A stretch of DNA of 22,834 nucleotides from Chloroflexota bacterium. GTDB taxonomy: Bacteria > Chloroflexota > Anaerolineae > Anaerolineales > DRMV01. The notes beneath the pieces were generated by a model. That model saw only the letters and a program-made list of their open reading frames with translations, was not told the DNA's origin and made no database searches. A program made the position numbers and the translations under genes. This document shows, one piece after another, positions 12,900 through 19,978 of this stretch (within the stretch, counting starts at the first letter, position 1; the number at the start of each line of letters is the position of its first letter). The stretch spans positions 1 to 22,834 of the forward strand of contig JAADFA010000013.1 in the NCBI GenBank assembly GCA_013153135.1, read 5' to 3'.

Positions 12900-14228
12900 T
12901 TAGGCCGCCATTTCACGTTCTGCGCGTGTAATGGCCGCGTCGAGAATCGTCCACGCTTCATCGATATGCTCGCGCGTCACAATCAGGGGCGGCGCCATTC
13001 GCAACACGCTGGTCCCCGAGCCCATGGTGAGCAAGCCCATACGGAACGCGTACTGCTCGACCAGGTCGCGCAGCTCGGGGAAGGGTTCCTTCGTCTCTCG
13101 GTCGCGCACAAATTCGATGGCCAGCATAAGCCCCTTGCCGCGTGCGTCGCCAATGGTGGGGTGGCGGGCCATCATCTGCTTGAGCCCATCCAACGCGTAG
13201 GCCCCGACCTCGGCCGCGTTCTGCATCAGACCGTTCTCGACCATGTCCAGAGTTTCCAGCGCGGCCACGCTCGCGAGGGGGTTGCCGCCGTAGGTATTGC
13301 CGTGCGCGCCTTTTGGCCACTGCTCGGCCAACGAGCGCCGTGCGATCATCGCGCCGAAGGGTACCCCCGAGGCCAAACCTTTGGCCGAGGCCACGATATC
13401 GGGCTCCACGCCCCAGTGTTCAATGGCCCACATCTTGCCCGTGCGCCCGACCCCGGTCTGCACCTCATCGGCAATGAGCAACATGCCGTACTTATCCGCC
13501 AGGCGGCGCAACGCGGGGAAGAAATCATCCGGGGGCACGATATACCCCCCTTCGCCCTGGATGGGCTCGACCACGATGCCCGCGACCTCATCGGGCGGCA
13601 CCAGCGCGCCAAGGATATGTTCTTCAATGTAGCGCACGACCGCCTCGCCATAGCCTTCGCCAGGGCGCGTGCGCAAAATGGGCCGATAGGGATTCGGATA
13701 CGGTGCGTGCACCACGCCAGCCATCCACGGGAAGAAACGCGCGCGGAACGCGGCCTTGCGTGCGGTAAAGGCCAACGACCCCATGGTGCGGCCGTGGAAC
13801 CCGCCCAAGAAGCCAATGAAAAACTTGCGATTGGTAACGTAGCGAGCCAGCTTGACCGAGGCCTCAACGCTCTCCGTGCCCGAATTGGTCATAAAACACA
13901 TGCCTGGCTCTTGAAAAGGTGCCAGGCGGGAGAGCCGCTCCGCGACCAAGAGCCAGGGCTCGTGATAATAATCGGCGGAAATGTGGATAAAGCGCTCGGC
14001 CTGGCGCTGAATCGCTTGCACAATGCGCGGGTGGGCGTGCCCGGTGGTGAGGACCGCGATGCCTGCGATGAAGTCGAGGTATCGATAGCCATCCACGTCC
14101 CACGCTTCCACGCCTCTGCCGTGATCCATAACGAAGCCATAGGGGCGTCCGACCGCGGGCGTAATCACCTGCTTATCGCGCTCGATAATGGCGCGTGCCT
14201 TGGGGCCAGGTACCGGTCGCAATTCCAT
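12900..14228 (-). CDS. Class III aminotransferase (PLP; acetylornithine/ornithine/GABA type)
   Basis: A 442-aa fold-type I PLP enzyme that transfers an omega-amino group. Landmarks are TTGHAHP (61-67), NSGTESVEASVKLAR (115-129), FHGRTMGSLAFT (144-155), EPIQGEGG (221-228), the PLP-ring aspartate in ADEVQTGVGRTGKMWA (253-268, D254), and the Schiff-base lysine K283 in SAKGLASGVP. GNTYGGNPL follows at about 314. The subgroup with Q257 in DEVQ is broad: acetylornithine, ornithine, 4-aminobutyrate and some amino-acid racemases, so the substrate is left open. No arg or gab genes are adjacent. The ATG at 14228 follows AAGGAGG by 6 nt; the 18-residue upstream extension to 14282 is rejected because the promoter -10 lies just beyond it. 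First gene of the minus-strand operon. Confidence 0.93.
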   Translation of the reverse strand: MELRPVPGPKARAIIERDKQVITPAVGRPYGFVMDHGRGVEAWDVDGYRYLDFIAGIAVLTTGHAHPRIVQAIQRQAERFIHISADYYHEPWLLVAERLSRLAPFQEPGMCFMTNSGTESVEASVKLARYVTNRKFFIGFLGGFHGRTMGSLAFTARKAAFRARFFPWMAGVVHAPYPNPYRPILRTRPGEGYGEAVVRYIEEHILGALVPPDEVAGIVVEPIQGEGGYIVPPDDFFPALRRLADKYGMLLIADEVQTGVGRTGKMWAIEHWGVEPDIVASAKGLASGVPFGAMIARRSLAEQWPKGAHGNTYGGNPLASVAALETLDMVENGLMQNAAEVGAYALDGLKQMMARHPTIGDARGKGLMLAIEFVRDRETKEPFPELRDLVEQYAFRMGLLTMGSGTSVLRMAPPLIVTREHIDEAWTILDAAITRAEREMAA

Positions 14229-14287
14229 GTTCGCCTCCTTAAAAAAGCAAAGTTCGGGTCCCCTGGTGTCGTGATGCGGCATGAAAG

Positions 14288-14316
14288 ATTATACCCCAAG
14301 GAGAAGGGTGTGGTAA
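14288..14316 (-). promoter_or_regulatory. Aminotransferase operon promoter
   Basis: Minus-strand TATAAT (14293-14288) with -35 TTACCA (14316-14311), 17-bp spacing. Predicted start near 14281, giving a leader of about 53 nt before the ATG at 14228. The -35 is shared, as its complement, with the divergent TGGTAAAAT element. Confidence 0.65.
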
Positions 14317-14319
14317 AAT
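14311..14319 (+). promoter_or_regulatory. Extended -10 promoter of the methyltransferase operon
   Basis: TGGTAAAAT gives TGn plus TAAAAT. No convincing -35 is seen, as expected for an extended -10 promoter. Predicted start near 14326, about 85 nt before the first gene at 14411. It overlaps the divergent aminotransferase promoter. Confidence 0.5.
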
Positions 14320-14338
14320 AGCGCTGGAGCGGGGAGTG

Positions 14339-14381
14339 CGGCCCCCGAATTGCTCGGCGTTCGGCTGGGCGTCGGGGGCCG
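14339..14381 (+). repeat. Leader hairpin upstream of the methyltransferase operon
   Basis: CGGCCCCCGA (14339-14348) and TCGGGGGCCG (14372-14381) form a perfect 10-bp stem enclosing a 23-nt loop, within the predicted 5' leader and about 30 nt upstream of the first ATG. No T-tract follows. It may be a regulatory RNA structure or a roadblock against read-through. Confidence 0.5.
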
Positions 14382-14410
14382 TATCCTACCTTACCTGACG
14401 CGGGGGTACA

Positions 14411-14839
14411 ATGCGCGAACGTCGGTTGCCCAACCCTGGCCGGGCGTGGCGGACCATCTTTCTGCCCCTCCTGGTCGGGGCCGTGTTGGTGCTCGTGGCC
14501 ATGGTAGGGGTGGTGCGGGGCACCGACGCAACCCTCGCCCGCGGTGCGGCGGTGGTCGTGGCCTACGCGGCCCTGGGGTTGCTCCTCATCACCACGGGCA
14601 TACTCATCGCGCTGGTATATCTTAACTGGAAGGTGTGGCAGGCTTGGCCCGCCCTGGCCCATCAGTTGTGGCGCTGGCAACGTCAGGCCGAGGCGGCGCC
14701 GTCTATGGTGCGTCAGATCGCCTACCGTACTGCGCAGCTGATCATCGCGCCGCGGGTTACTCTGGCTCGGCTGCGGGGCACAGTGCGCGTGCTCGCGCAA
14801 GTGTTGCCGCGCCCCCGCCGGGGAGGAGGTCACAAATGA
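14411..14839 (+). CDS. Small two-span membrane protein, unrecognised
   Basis: A 142-aa protein with a short basic N-terminus and two hydrophobic spans at about residues 16-36 and 45-70, followed by a basic, Trp/Arg-rich cytoplasmic tail of about 70 residues (WKVWQAWPALAHQLWRWQRQ onwards, ending PRPRRGGGHK). The positive-inside rule predicts both ends in the cytoplasm. No family is recognised. The ATG follows GGGGG by 4 nt. Its stop overlaps the next start in ATGA, so it is translationally coupled to a second small membrane protein. First gene of the methyltransferase operon. Confidence 0.75.
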   Translation: MRERRLPNPGRAWRTIFLPLLVGAVLVLVAMVGVVRGTDATLARGAAVVVAYAALGLLLITTGILIALVYLNWKVWQAWPALAHQLWRWQRQAEAAPSMVRQIAYRTAQLIIAPRVTLARLRGTVRVLAQVLPRPRRGGGHK

Positions 14840-15036
14840 CAAAGGCCCCGCGTGACCGGACACCCTGGTACATCCTACTCCTGGCAGCGGGCATCGGCGC
14901 CGTTCTGGGCGTGGGGGTCGCGCGCTCCTTGTGGCGCCAACAGCAACAGCAGGGACGCCCTCTCAACGCGCGCCAAGGCCTGCGGCTCGCGCTGGTCGTG
15001 CTCAAAGCCCTGCGCCAACTGACGAGCTTGGATTGA
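14836..15036 (+). CDS. Small single-span membrane protein, unrecognised
   Basis: A 66-aa protein: basic N-terminus, one glycine-rich membrane span at about residues 12-32 (WYILLLAAGIGAVLGVGVA), a run of five glutamines at 35-39, then an amphipathic basic helix (ARQGLRLALVVLKALRQL). The start ATG lies 6 nt after a strong GGGAGGAGG (14821-14829) and overlaps the stop of the preceding gene, so this start is preferred to longer in-frame forms. No family is recognised. The gene ends 4 nt before the methyltransferase start. Confidence 0.75.
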   Translation: MTKAPRDRTPWYILLLAAGIGAVLGVGVARSLWRQQQQQGRPLNARQGLRLALVVLKALRQLTSLD

Positions 15037-15040
15037 AACC

Positions 15041-16000
15041 ATGCCTCGGCGGCGAACCCGCACCAGTCGCTTCGGCACCTCGGGCCGGGAGACCCACGAC
15101 GCACGCCCTTTTTACCGCTCCCGCCTGTATCACGACGTACCCCTTCCACCCCGTGAGCAACCTTATCACGAGAACCCTCTGCCTCCGCACCTCGTCAATC
15201 GCGTGCTCGTCGCCAGCGCGGAAGATATGCGTGCCTTGCCCGACGCAAGCGTGCACCTGATGGTGACCTCGCCGCCCTATAACGTCGGCAAGGAGTATGA
15301 CTCAAATTTAACCCTGGCCGAATACCGCGCGTTTCTGCGCCGCGTGTGGGCTGAGGTGTATCGGGTGCTGGTGCCCGGGGGCCGCGCGTGCATCAACATC
15401 GCGAACCTGGGCCGCAAGCCCTATTTACCCCTGCACGCGTACCTCATCGAGGACATGCTCGCGATCGGGTTTTGGATGCGCGGCGAAATTGTATGGGATA
15501 AGGACGCGAGCGCGGGGGTTTCGACCGCGTGGGGGACGTGGCGCTCTCCCGTCAACCCCACGCTGCGGGACGTACATGAGTACATTTTGGTCTTCAACAA
15601 AGGCCCCGCGCGGCGGCGCGCGCCTAGCCCACGTCTGGCTAGCCTCTCACGCGAGGAATTCCTCACCTTTACCAAAAGCGTGTGGCGCTTTCCCTCGGTT
15701 TCGGCCCGGCGCATCGGTCATCCCGCGCCCTTTCCCGAAGAATTGCCCTACCGTTGCATTCAGTTGTATACTTTCGTGGGCGAGGTGGTGCTGGATCCCT
15801 TTATGGGCAGTGGGCAAACCGCGCTGGCCGCGGTGCGCGCGGGGCGTCGCTTTGTCGGTTATGAAATCGTGCCCCAATATGCGCAGCTCGCCCATCGACG
15901 TGTGCAAGCCCGGCTGCAAGCCTGGTGGGACCAAGCCCGATCGTCCCCTGCGCCGCCCGACGCGGCGCGTTCGAACCCATCCAGCAGGAGGCATCCATGA
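15041..16000 (+). CDS. Site-specific DNA methyltransferase, TSPPY type (N4-cytosine or N6-adenine)
   Basis: A 319-aa S-adenosylmethionine-dependent DNA amino-methyltransferase. The catalytic motif IV TSPPY is at 76-80 and the SAM-binding motif I DPFMGSGQT at 252-260, followed by GYEI (273-276). Motif IV before motif I is the beta-class order. TSPPY favours N4-cytosine, though N6-adenine enzymes also use it. The GTWRSPVNPTLRDVHEYILVF block (165-185) is typical of compact prokaryotic enzymes. The first ~50 residues are an Arg/Pro-rich extension. There is no restriction endonuclease beside it, so it is an orphan or regulatory methyltransferase in this window. No clear Shine-Dalgarno precedes the ATG at 15041, which starts 4 nt after the previous stop; translational coupling is likely. 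Its stop overlaps the next start (ATGA). Confidence 0.92.
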   Translation: MPRRRTRTSRFGTSGRETHDARPFYRSRLYHDVPLPPREQPYHENPLPPHLVNRVLVASAEDMRALPDASVHLMVTSPPYNVGKEYDSNLTLAEYRAFLRRVWAEVYRVLVPGGRACINIANLGRKPYLPLHAYLIEDMLAIGFWMRGEIVWDKDASAGVSTAWGTWRSPVNPTLRDVHEYILVFNKGPARRRAPSPRLASLSREEFLTFTKSVWRFPSVSARRIGHPAPFPEELPYRCIQLYTFVGEVVLDPFMGSGQTALAAVRAGRRFVGYEIVPQYAQLAHRRVQARLQAWWDQARSSPAPPDAARSNPSSRRHP

Positions 16001-16218
16001 GCGAACTGAGCCCTCGTGAGGCCTTGGAACGGATGCGCGAGGACCCCGCGGTCATCGCGGTCCGGGTCATCGTCGCGGCCGACGCGTGCCCCGCGTGCCT
16101 GGCCGTGGCCGGTACCTACGACCTCGACGACGCGCCCCCGCTCCCCGTACCCGATTGTTCGCACCCTCTAGGGTGCCGATGCTATTACGAGCCCGTCCTG
16201 GCCGAAGTCTATCCTTAG
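15997..16218 (+). CDS. Small cysteine-rich protein, probable metal-binding
   Basis: A 73-aa protein. After a helical, acidic N-terminus (about 1-20) and a hydrophobic strand AVIAVRVIVAADA comes C31-P-A-C34, then C54, C60 and C62 in DCSHPLGCRCYYEP. C-x2-C paired with C-x5-C-x-C plus H56 could form a zinc site. The CxxC...P...CRC ending recalls the C-terminal tail of phage head-morphogenesis (Mu F/SPP1 gp7-like) proteins, but no phage genes are nearby and the match is only by eye. The ATG follows AGGAGG (15986-15991) and overlaps the methyltransferase stop, so the two are co-translated. Function unknown. Confidence 0.75.
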   Translation: MSELSPREALERMREDPAVIAVRVIVAADACPACLAVAGTYDLDDAPPLPVPDCSHPLGCRCYYEPVLAEVYP

Positions 16219-16235
16219 TATCGAGGAGGCCGCGC

Positions 16236-17306
16236 ATGGGCGTTGGGTCCCACCATGGACGCAAGGGATGGCTGTTGGTGATGGCCTTTGTACTTTTGGG
16301 GTTGGGGGCGTGCCAGCGCGCGCCGGCCACCACGCCCCCGCCCCCGGCCATCTTCACGGCTACGGCCACGCCGCCGCGCGCAACGCCCACCGCGACCCCT
16401 TTGCCCCCGGCCTTTGCGGTGGTCCAAAGCCCCGATGCCCCACCCCAGGCCGTAACCTGGGCGGAAGGCACGCGGGCATGGGCCGAAGTCCACCGCTGGC
16501 GCTGGCTCACGGTTCCCGACGGCGAGAGCCTGGCTTCGGTGGCCCCCTTCGCAGCCATTGTCGCGCTGCCACCCATCCCCCTCGACCAGGCTGCCGAATG
16601 GGCCCGTCGCTACGCACCCGCGCGCGTCCTGGTCTGGAGCGCGCACGCGCCACCGAACCCCGACGCGCTGCCCGACAACCTGACGGTCGTGGTGACCCAG
16701 GGTCTGGACGTGCCCAAACAAGTCTTCCTCGCGGGCTACGCCACCGCGCTGGCCACCACGCACTTCCGCGCGGGGATGCTCTATTCCTCCCCGCCCGGCT
16801 ACGCCGCGGAATTTATCGCGGATTTGTTCGCCCAGGGCGTGCACTATTACTGCGGCCTGTGTAATCCGGCCTACCCGCCCGTCCTACATTATCCTCTGGC
16901 AGTGGAGGTTCCCCCCGGGGTCAAAGACCAGGCCACGTGGGAAGAAAGCGCGCGGCGCCTGTTGGCCCTGGGGCCCTTTGAGGCCATCTTCCTTTACGGC
17001 CCGCCCGAGGCCGCCTGGGCCATTCCCGTGCTCAAAGAGAAAGGCGTTACCCTGCTGTGGGCCGGTGAACCCATAGACGGGGTGGATGTTGCGCTCTACG
17101 CGGACGTGTGGGCCGTGCTTGATGACGACTGGGGGAAGGCTTGGCTGGCGGGCGAGGTTGAACCCATCGTGCGCGCGCCCTGGCAGGTCGATGTGCGCAC
17201 GCCCACCGCGTTTTCTCCCGGCCGAGTGCGTCGCTTCGAGCTCGTGCTCCAAGACGTGCTCGCCGGCTTTATCGAGCCCTACATCGAGCCCACGCCCAGC
17301 CCCTAA
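16236..17306 (+). CDS. Lipoprotein resembling BMP/PnrA-type substrate-binding proteins
   Basis: A 356-aa exported protein. The signal peptide has a hydrophobic core and lipobox L-G-A-C, with C26 lipidated. A Thr/Pro-rich linker (about 28-58) follows. The remainder looks like an alternating alpha/beta type 1 periplasmic-binding fold: VFLAGYATALATTHFRAGML (163-182) matches the segment in BMP/PnrA lipoproteins that begins the sugar-binding core, and there are Rossmann-like strands at AIFLYGPPEAAW and VTLLWAGEP. C206 and C209 in YYCGLCNPAYP may form a disulfide. No ABC permease or ATPase is next to it, so a sensor or scavenging role is possible. The ATG follows GAGGAGG (16223-16229) by 6 nt. Last gene of the methyltransferase operon. 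Confidence 0.75.
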   Translation: MGVGSHHGRKGWLLVMAFVLLGLGACQRAPATTPPPPAIFTATATPPRATPTATPLPPAFAVVQSPDAPPQAVTWAEGTRAWAEVHRWRWLTVPDGESLASVAPFAAIVALPPIPLDQAAEWARRYAPARVLVWSAHAPPNPDALPDNLTVVVTQGLDVPKQVFLAGYATALATTHFRAGMLYSSPPGYAAEFIADLFAQGVHYYCGLCNPAYPPVLHYPLAVEVPPGVKDQATWEESARRLLALGPFEAIFLYGPPEAAWAIPVLKEKGVTLLWAGEPIDGVDVALYADVWAVLDDDWGKAWLAGEVEPIVRAPWQVDVRTPTAFSPGRVRRFELVLQDVLAGFIEPYIEPTPSP

Positions 17307-17340
17307 AGCCCCATCCTCAACCCCACCACGACCGCGCGGC

Positions 17341-17676
17341 TCAAGCCCCCGCGTCCAACACTTGCGCCTGGGTCTGCAAGTGGTCGCGGATGATGGCGCG
17401 CAACAAATCCAGCGCTTCAATAATGCGTGGGTCGTTGAGTTCATAAAACACGGCTTGCTTGTGCCGTTTGGCGCGCACCAAACCCCGTTCACGCAAGATT
17501 TTGAGATGTCTGGACACCGCAGGCTGCGACAGGCTCAACAGCCGCGCCAACGTATTCACGTTCTTGGGTTCACCGTGCAGCAGGTGCAGGATTTGGATGC
17601 GGGTCGGGTCGGCTAAGCCCGCGCACAAATAGGCATATAAATGCGCACTTTCGTCGGGTAAAGGCGTCGTTCCCAT
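17341..17676 (-). CDS. ArsR-family transcriptional regulator
   Basis: A 111-aa winged-helix repressor of the ArsR/SmtB type. The family opening CAGLADPTRIQILHLL is at 18-33, the helix-turn-helix recognition region is NVNTLARLLSLSQPAVSRHLKILRE, and the wing is RAKRHKQAVFYEL. Only one cysteine (C18) is present and the classical ELCVCDL metal motif is absent, so a metal sensor of the ArsR type is unlikely. The ATG at 17676 follows GGGAG by 7 nt; a longer form from 17736 has no good RBS. The nearest minus-strand neighbour upstream is the LutB-LutC fusion, 188 nt away, a candidate target along with its own promoter. Confidence 0.9.
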   Translation of the reverse strand: MGTTPLPDESAHLYAYLCAGLADPTRIQILHLLHGEPKNVNTLARLLSLSQPAVSRHLKILRERGLVRAKRHKQAVFYELNDPRIIEALDLLRAIIRDHLQTQAQVLDAGA

Positions 17677-17741
17677 CGTCCCACTCCCTGATTGTGATGA
17701 AAGCGGCTCAGGTCGCAACCTATTATGCCTGTTCATAGATA

Positions 17742-17750
17742 AGTATATAC
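17742..17750 (-). promoter_or_regulatory. Candidate arsR promoter/operator
   Basis: Minus-strand TATACT (17747-17742) is a possible -10, overlapping the 8-bp palindrome GTATATAC (17743-17750). No good -35 is visible. An imperfect dyad AGTGA-n6-TCACT also occurs upstream (near 17807-17822). Autoregulation is typical of the family. The 188-nt gap holds no gene. Confidence 0.3.
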
Positions 17751-17864
17751 AAAAACGACGCGTAAACCAGTGACCAAAAGCACCGCTTTCCTTTTGTGCG
17801 GGGGACAGTGATATTGCTCACTTGCCGGGGGAGGCGCAAAGGGAGGGCATAGGGAGCCGTTCGA

Positions 17865-19859
17865 CTAGGCGTCATCAGGCCACGGCACGACCCACACCGC
17901 GGCAGGGCCGTGGACCCCAATGGTCAAGGTCATCTCAATATCGGCCGTGCGTGAAGGCCCGGTGATGAGCACCGCGGCGCGCGCGGGGTGCCATTCGGGA
18001 TGGGCTAGGCCTTGGGCCAAACGCTCGACCGTCGCCTGGGGGGAGAGCAAAGCCACGTGCGCCGGGGGCAACAAAGACGCGGTCAGGGGCCGTCCCGGGC
18101 CGCCCGGGATGAGGATCGAGCCTGTTTCCGCGATGGCCAGGGTCGCGGCTGTCAAGCCCACGTCCGCGTTGGGGTCAGGCTGGTGCACCACCTCCAGGCC
18201 CGCGGCGCGCAGCGCGGGGACCACGCCGAACGGCAGCGCGTCCTCAGCCCAGGCGAACACCCGGCGCCAACCCTGCGCGCGCATCCACGCGGCCAGCGCG
18301 CGGGCCGGGTCCTCGCCCTCGGGCAGGGAGTGCACCCGGCCATCCACCTGCTGCCACGCGCGGAGGAAGGACATCCACAGGTCATCCATCGCGCTCGCCC
18401 CTGGCCGCGAGGGAGGCTGGGCGGCCGCGGCATCTGTAGGTTCTTCGGCTCCGGCCATAGCGCCCGGGGGATGGGACAAAACCTCGGGCAAGGGCTCTTG
18501 CACGCCGCGCATCCAGGGCACGGGCCAACGGTCGCCGCCCGCGCGCACCAACGCGCGCAGCGGACCCTGCAACGCGCGGAATGCGCGCGGATGCTCGGCC
18601 GCGCGGGTAAAAGCCCACAACAACGCGCGCGTGGACGGCTCAGCCCCGCGCGGCGCGGGGCGCGCGGCGTACGGGTCGGGTTGGGGTTCGCCCGCGCGAA
18701 CCCGCAAGATGAGCTCCGGCAGAGGGATGGCCACGGGGCAGGCCTCGGCGCACGCGCCGCACAACGTGCACAGTTGGCTCATGGGTCCGAAGGTCTCGCC
18801 GCCAAAGAGCCCGGCCGAGACCGCGATCCCCATAGGGCCAGGGTACGGGGTTGGTTCGCCGTGCACGCCTACATACGCGTGGCCGCCTATCTCCTGGAAC
18901 ACGGGGCACGCGTTCAAACACGCGCCGCACCGGATGCACGTCAAGATATCGCGCAACCCGGTCTGCGCGAGGTTACGCCGACCGTTATCCACCAAAATCA
19001 AATGGCGCTCCAGAGGTCCGTCGGGGTCGTGGGGACCGCGCGGGCCGTGCAACAGGCTGACGTAGACGGTGAGCACCTGCCCCGTTGCCGAGCGGGGCAG
19101 CAGTTCGAGCATCAAGGCCAGGTCGGCCAAGGTGGGCACGAGCCGCTCCATGCCCATGACCGCGACGTGGATCCGGGGCAGGGTCGTGACCATGCGGCCA
19201 TTGCCCTCGTTGGTCACGATCACCAACGTGCCCGTCTCAGCCACGCCGAAGTTCACGCCCGAGATGCCCATTTCCGCGGTGAGGAACGCGTCGCGCAATC
19301 GCTGTCGGGCTACCGCGGTGAGTGTGGCCACGTCCTCGGTGTAGGGGATGCCCAGCTTCTCGGCGAAGGTACGCGCGACATCCTCACGCCGCAAGTGCAC
19401 TGCAGGAGTGATGATGTGTGCGGGCCGTTCACCGCGCAGTTGTACGATATACTCGCCCAGGTCGGTCTCGATCACCTCGATGCCCTGGGCTTGCAGCGCG
19501 GGGTTGAGCGCAATCTCTTCGGTGAGCATGGATTTGGACTTGACAACCCGGCGTACCTGCCGGTCGCGAGCTAAATCCAGGATAATATGTCGGGCCTCAG
19601 GCGCGTTTTGCGCGTGGTGGACAATCACACCATGGGCTCGGACGCGCTGCACAAACTGGTCGAGCAGGGTATCCCAGCGGTCCAGGACACGCAAGCGCAT
19701 CGTGCGCGCGTCGTGGCGCATGACGTCCCAGGGCTGGGGCAGGCTAGCCCGCGCGCGCTCGCGCGCGGCTCGACGTCGTGCGGCGTTGCGGTCCAAGGCC
19801 TCGCGCAACGCGGGATTGGCGAGGGCCCGGCGCACAGCATCCCGTAAAGCCTTGGGCAT
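17865..19859 (-). CDS. lutB: LutB-LutC fusion: iron-sulfur protein of L-lactate oxidation
   Basis: A 664-aa protein. Residues about 55-390 are LutB-like: an LUD domain (KSKSMLTEEI, GVNFGVAETGTLVIVTNEGNG, MGMERLVPTLADL) followed by two 4Fe-4S clusters, C308-x2-C311-x2-C314-x3-C318 and C364-x2-C367-x2-C370-x3-C374. Residues about 490-664 are a second LUD domain like LutC, with the signature GPSRTADIEMTLTIGVHGP at 634-652. An Ala/Pro-rich linker (about 455-490) joins them. In Bacillus, LutA, LutB and LutC are separate proteins that oxidise L-lactate to pyruvate; here B and C are one chain. No LutA (CCG-domain) gene is in the window. The ATG at 19859 follows GGGAG by 7 nt. It is transcribed alone, after the isocitrate dehydrogenase terminator. 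Confidence 0.9.
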   Translation of the reverse strand: MPKALRDAVRRALANPALREALDRNAARRRAARERARASLPQPWDVMRHDARTMRLRVLDRWDTLLDQFVQRVRAHGVIVHHAQNAPEARHIILDLARDRQVRRVVKSKSMLTEEIALNPALQAQGIEVIETDLGEYIVQLRGERPAHIITPAVHLRREDVARTFAEKLGIPYTEDVATLTAVARQRLRDAFLTAEMGISGVNFGVAETGTLVIVTNEGNGRMVTTLPRIHVAVMGMERLVPTLADLALMLELLPRSATGQVLTVYVSLLHGPRGPHDPDGPLERHLILVDNGRRNLAQTGLRDILTCIRCGACLNACPVFQEIGGHAYVGVHGEPTPYPGPMGIAVSAGLFGGETFGPMSQLCTLCGACAEACPVAIPLPELILRVRAGEPQPDPYAARPAPRGAEPSTRALLWAFTRAAEHPRAFRALQGPLRALVRAGGDRWPVPWMRGVQEPLPEVLSHPPGAMAGAEEPTDAAAAQPPSRPGASAMDDLWMSFLRAWQQVDGRVHSLPEGEDPARALAAWMRAQGWRRVFAWAEDALPFGVVPALRAAGLEVVHQPDPNADVGLTAATLAIAETGSILIPGGPGRPLTASLLPPAHVALLSPQATVERLAQGLAHPEWHPARAAVLITGPSRTADIEMTLTIGVHGPAAVWVVPWPDDA

Positions 19860-19889
19860 GGTCAAGCTCCCATTCTCGGGCTAAAGGTC

Positions 19890-19895
19890 ATTGTA
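19890..19895 (-). promoter_or_regulatory. Candidate lutB-lutC promoter -10
   Basis: Minus-strand TACAAT, about 30 nt before the ATG at 19859. The only -35 candidate (TTGCGC, 19917-19912) lies within the T-rich tail of the isocitrate dehydrogenase terminator. Confidence 0.4.
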
Positions 19896-19913
19896 CTACC
19901 ACGCGCGAAGCGC

Positions 19914-19950
19914 GCAAAACAAAACCGCGCGGCCCAGAGGAGCCGCGCGG
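19914..19950 (-). terminator. Isocitrate dehydrogenase terminator
   Basis: On the minus strand a perfect 9-bp GC stem (GCCGCGCGG / CCGCGCGGC, 19942-19950 with 19925-19933, 8-nt loop) is followed by TTTTGTTTTG. It begins 29 nt after the isocitrate dehydrogenase stop. Good intrinsic terminator. Confidence 0.85.
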
Positions 19951-19978
19951 CAAAGCCTTGCGTCCGGGACGCGGAGGG

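Noticed and set aside
12966..14321. Long plus-strand open frame (451 codons) opposite the aminotransferase
   Set aside because: It is the antisense of a clear class III aminotransferase, has no RBS and no family features; GC-rich genes often leave the opposite frame open.
15997..16218. Phage remnant suggested by the CRC-type tail of the small protein
   Set aside because: The similarity is a few cysteines and prolines only, and no other phage gene is nearby.
14411..17306. Restriction-modification or phage-defence system
   Set aside because: No nuclease, helicase or toxin motif is present beside the methyltransferase; the neighbours are membrane and lipoproteins.
17341..17736. Longer ArsR start at 17736
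   Set aside because: The 20 extra residues are low-complexity, lack an RBS and would overlap the likely promoter.
18012..19574. Plus-strand frame of 520 codons opposite the LutB-LutC gene
   Set aside because: Antisense shadow; composition is Arg/His/Gln/Gly-rich with no domain.
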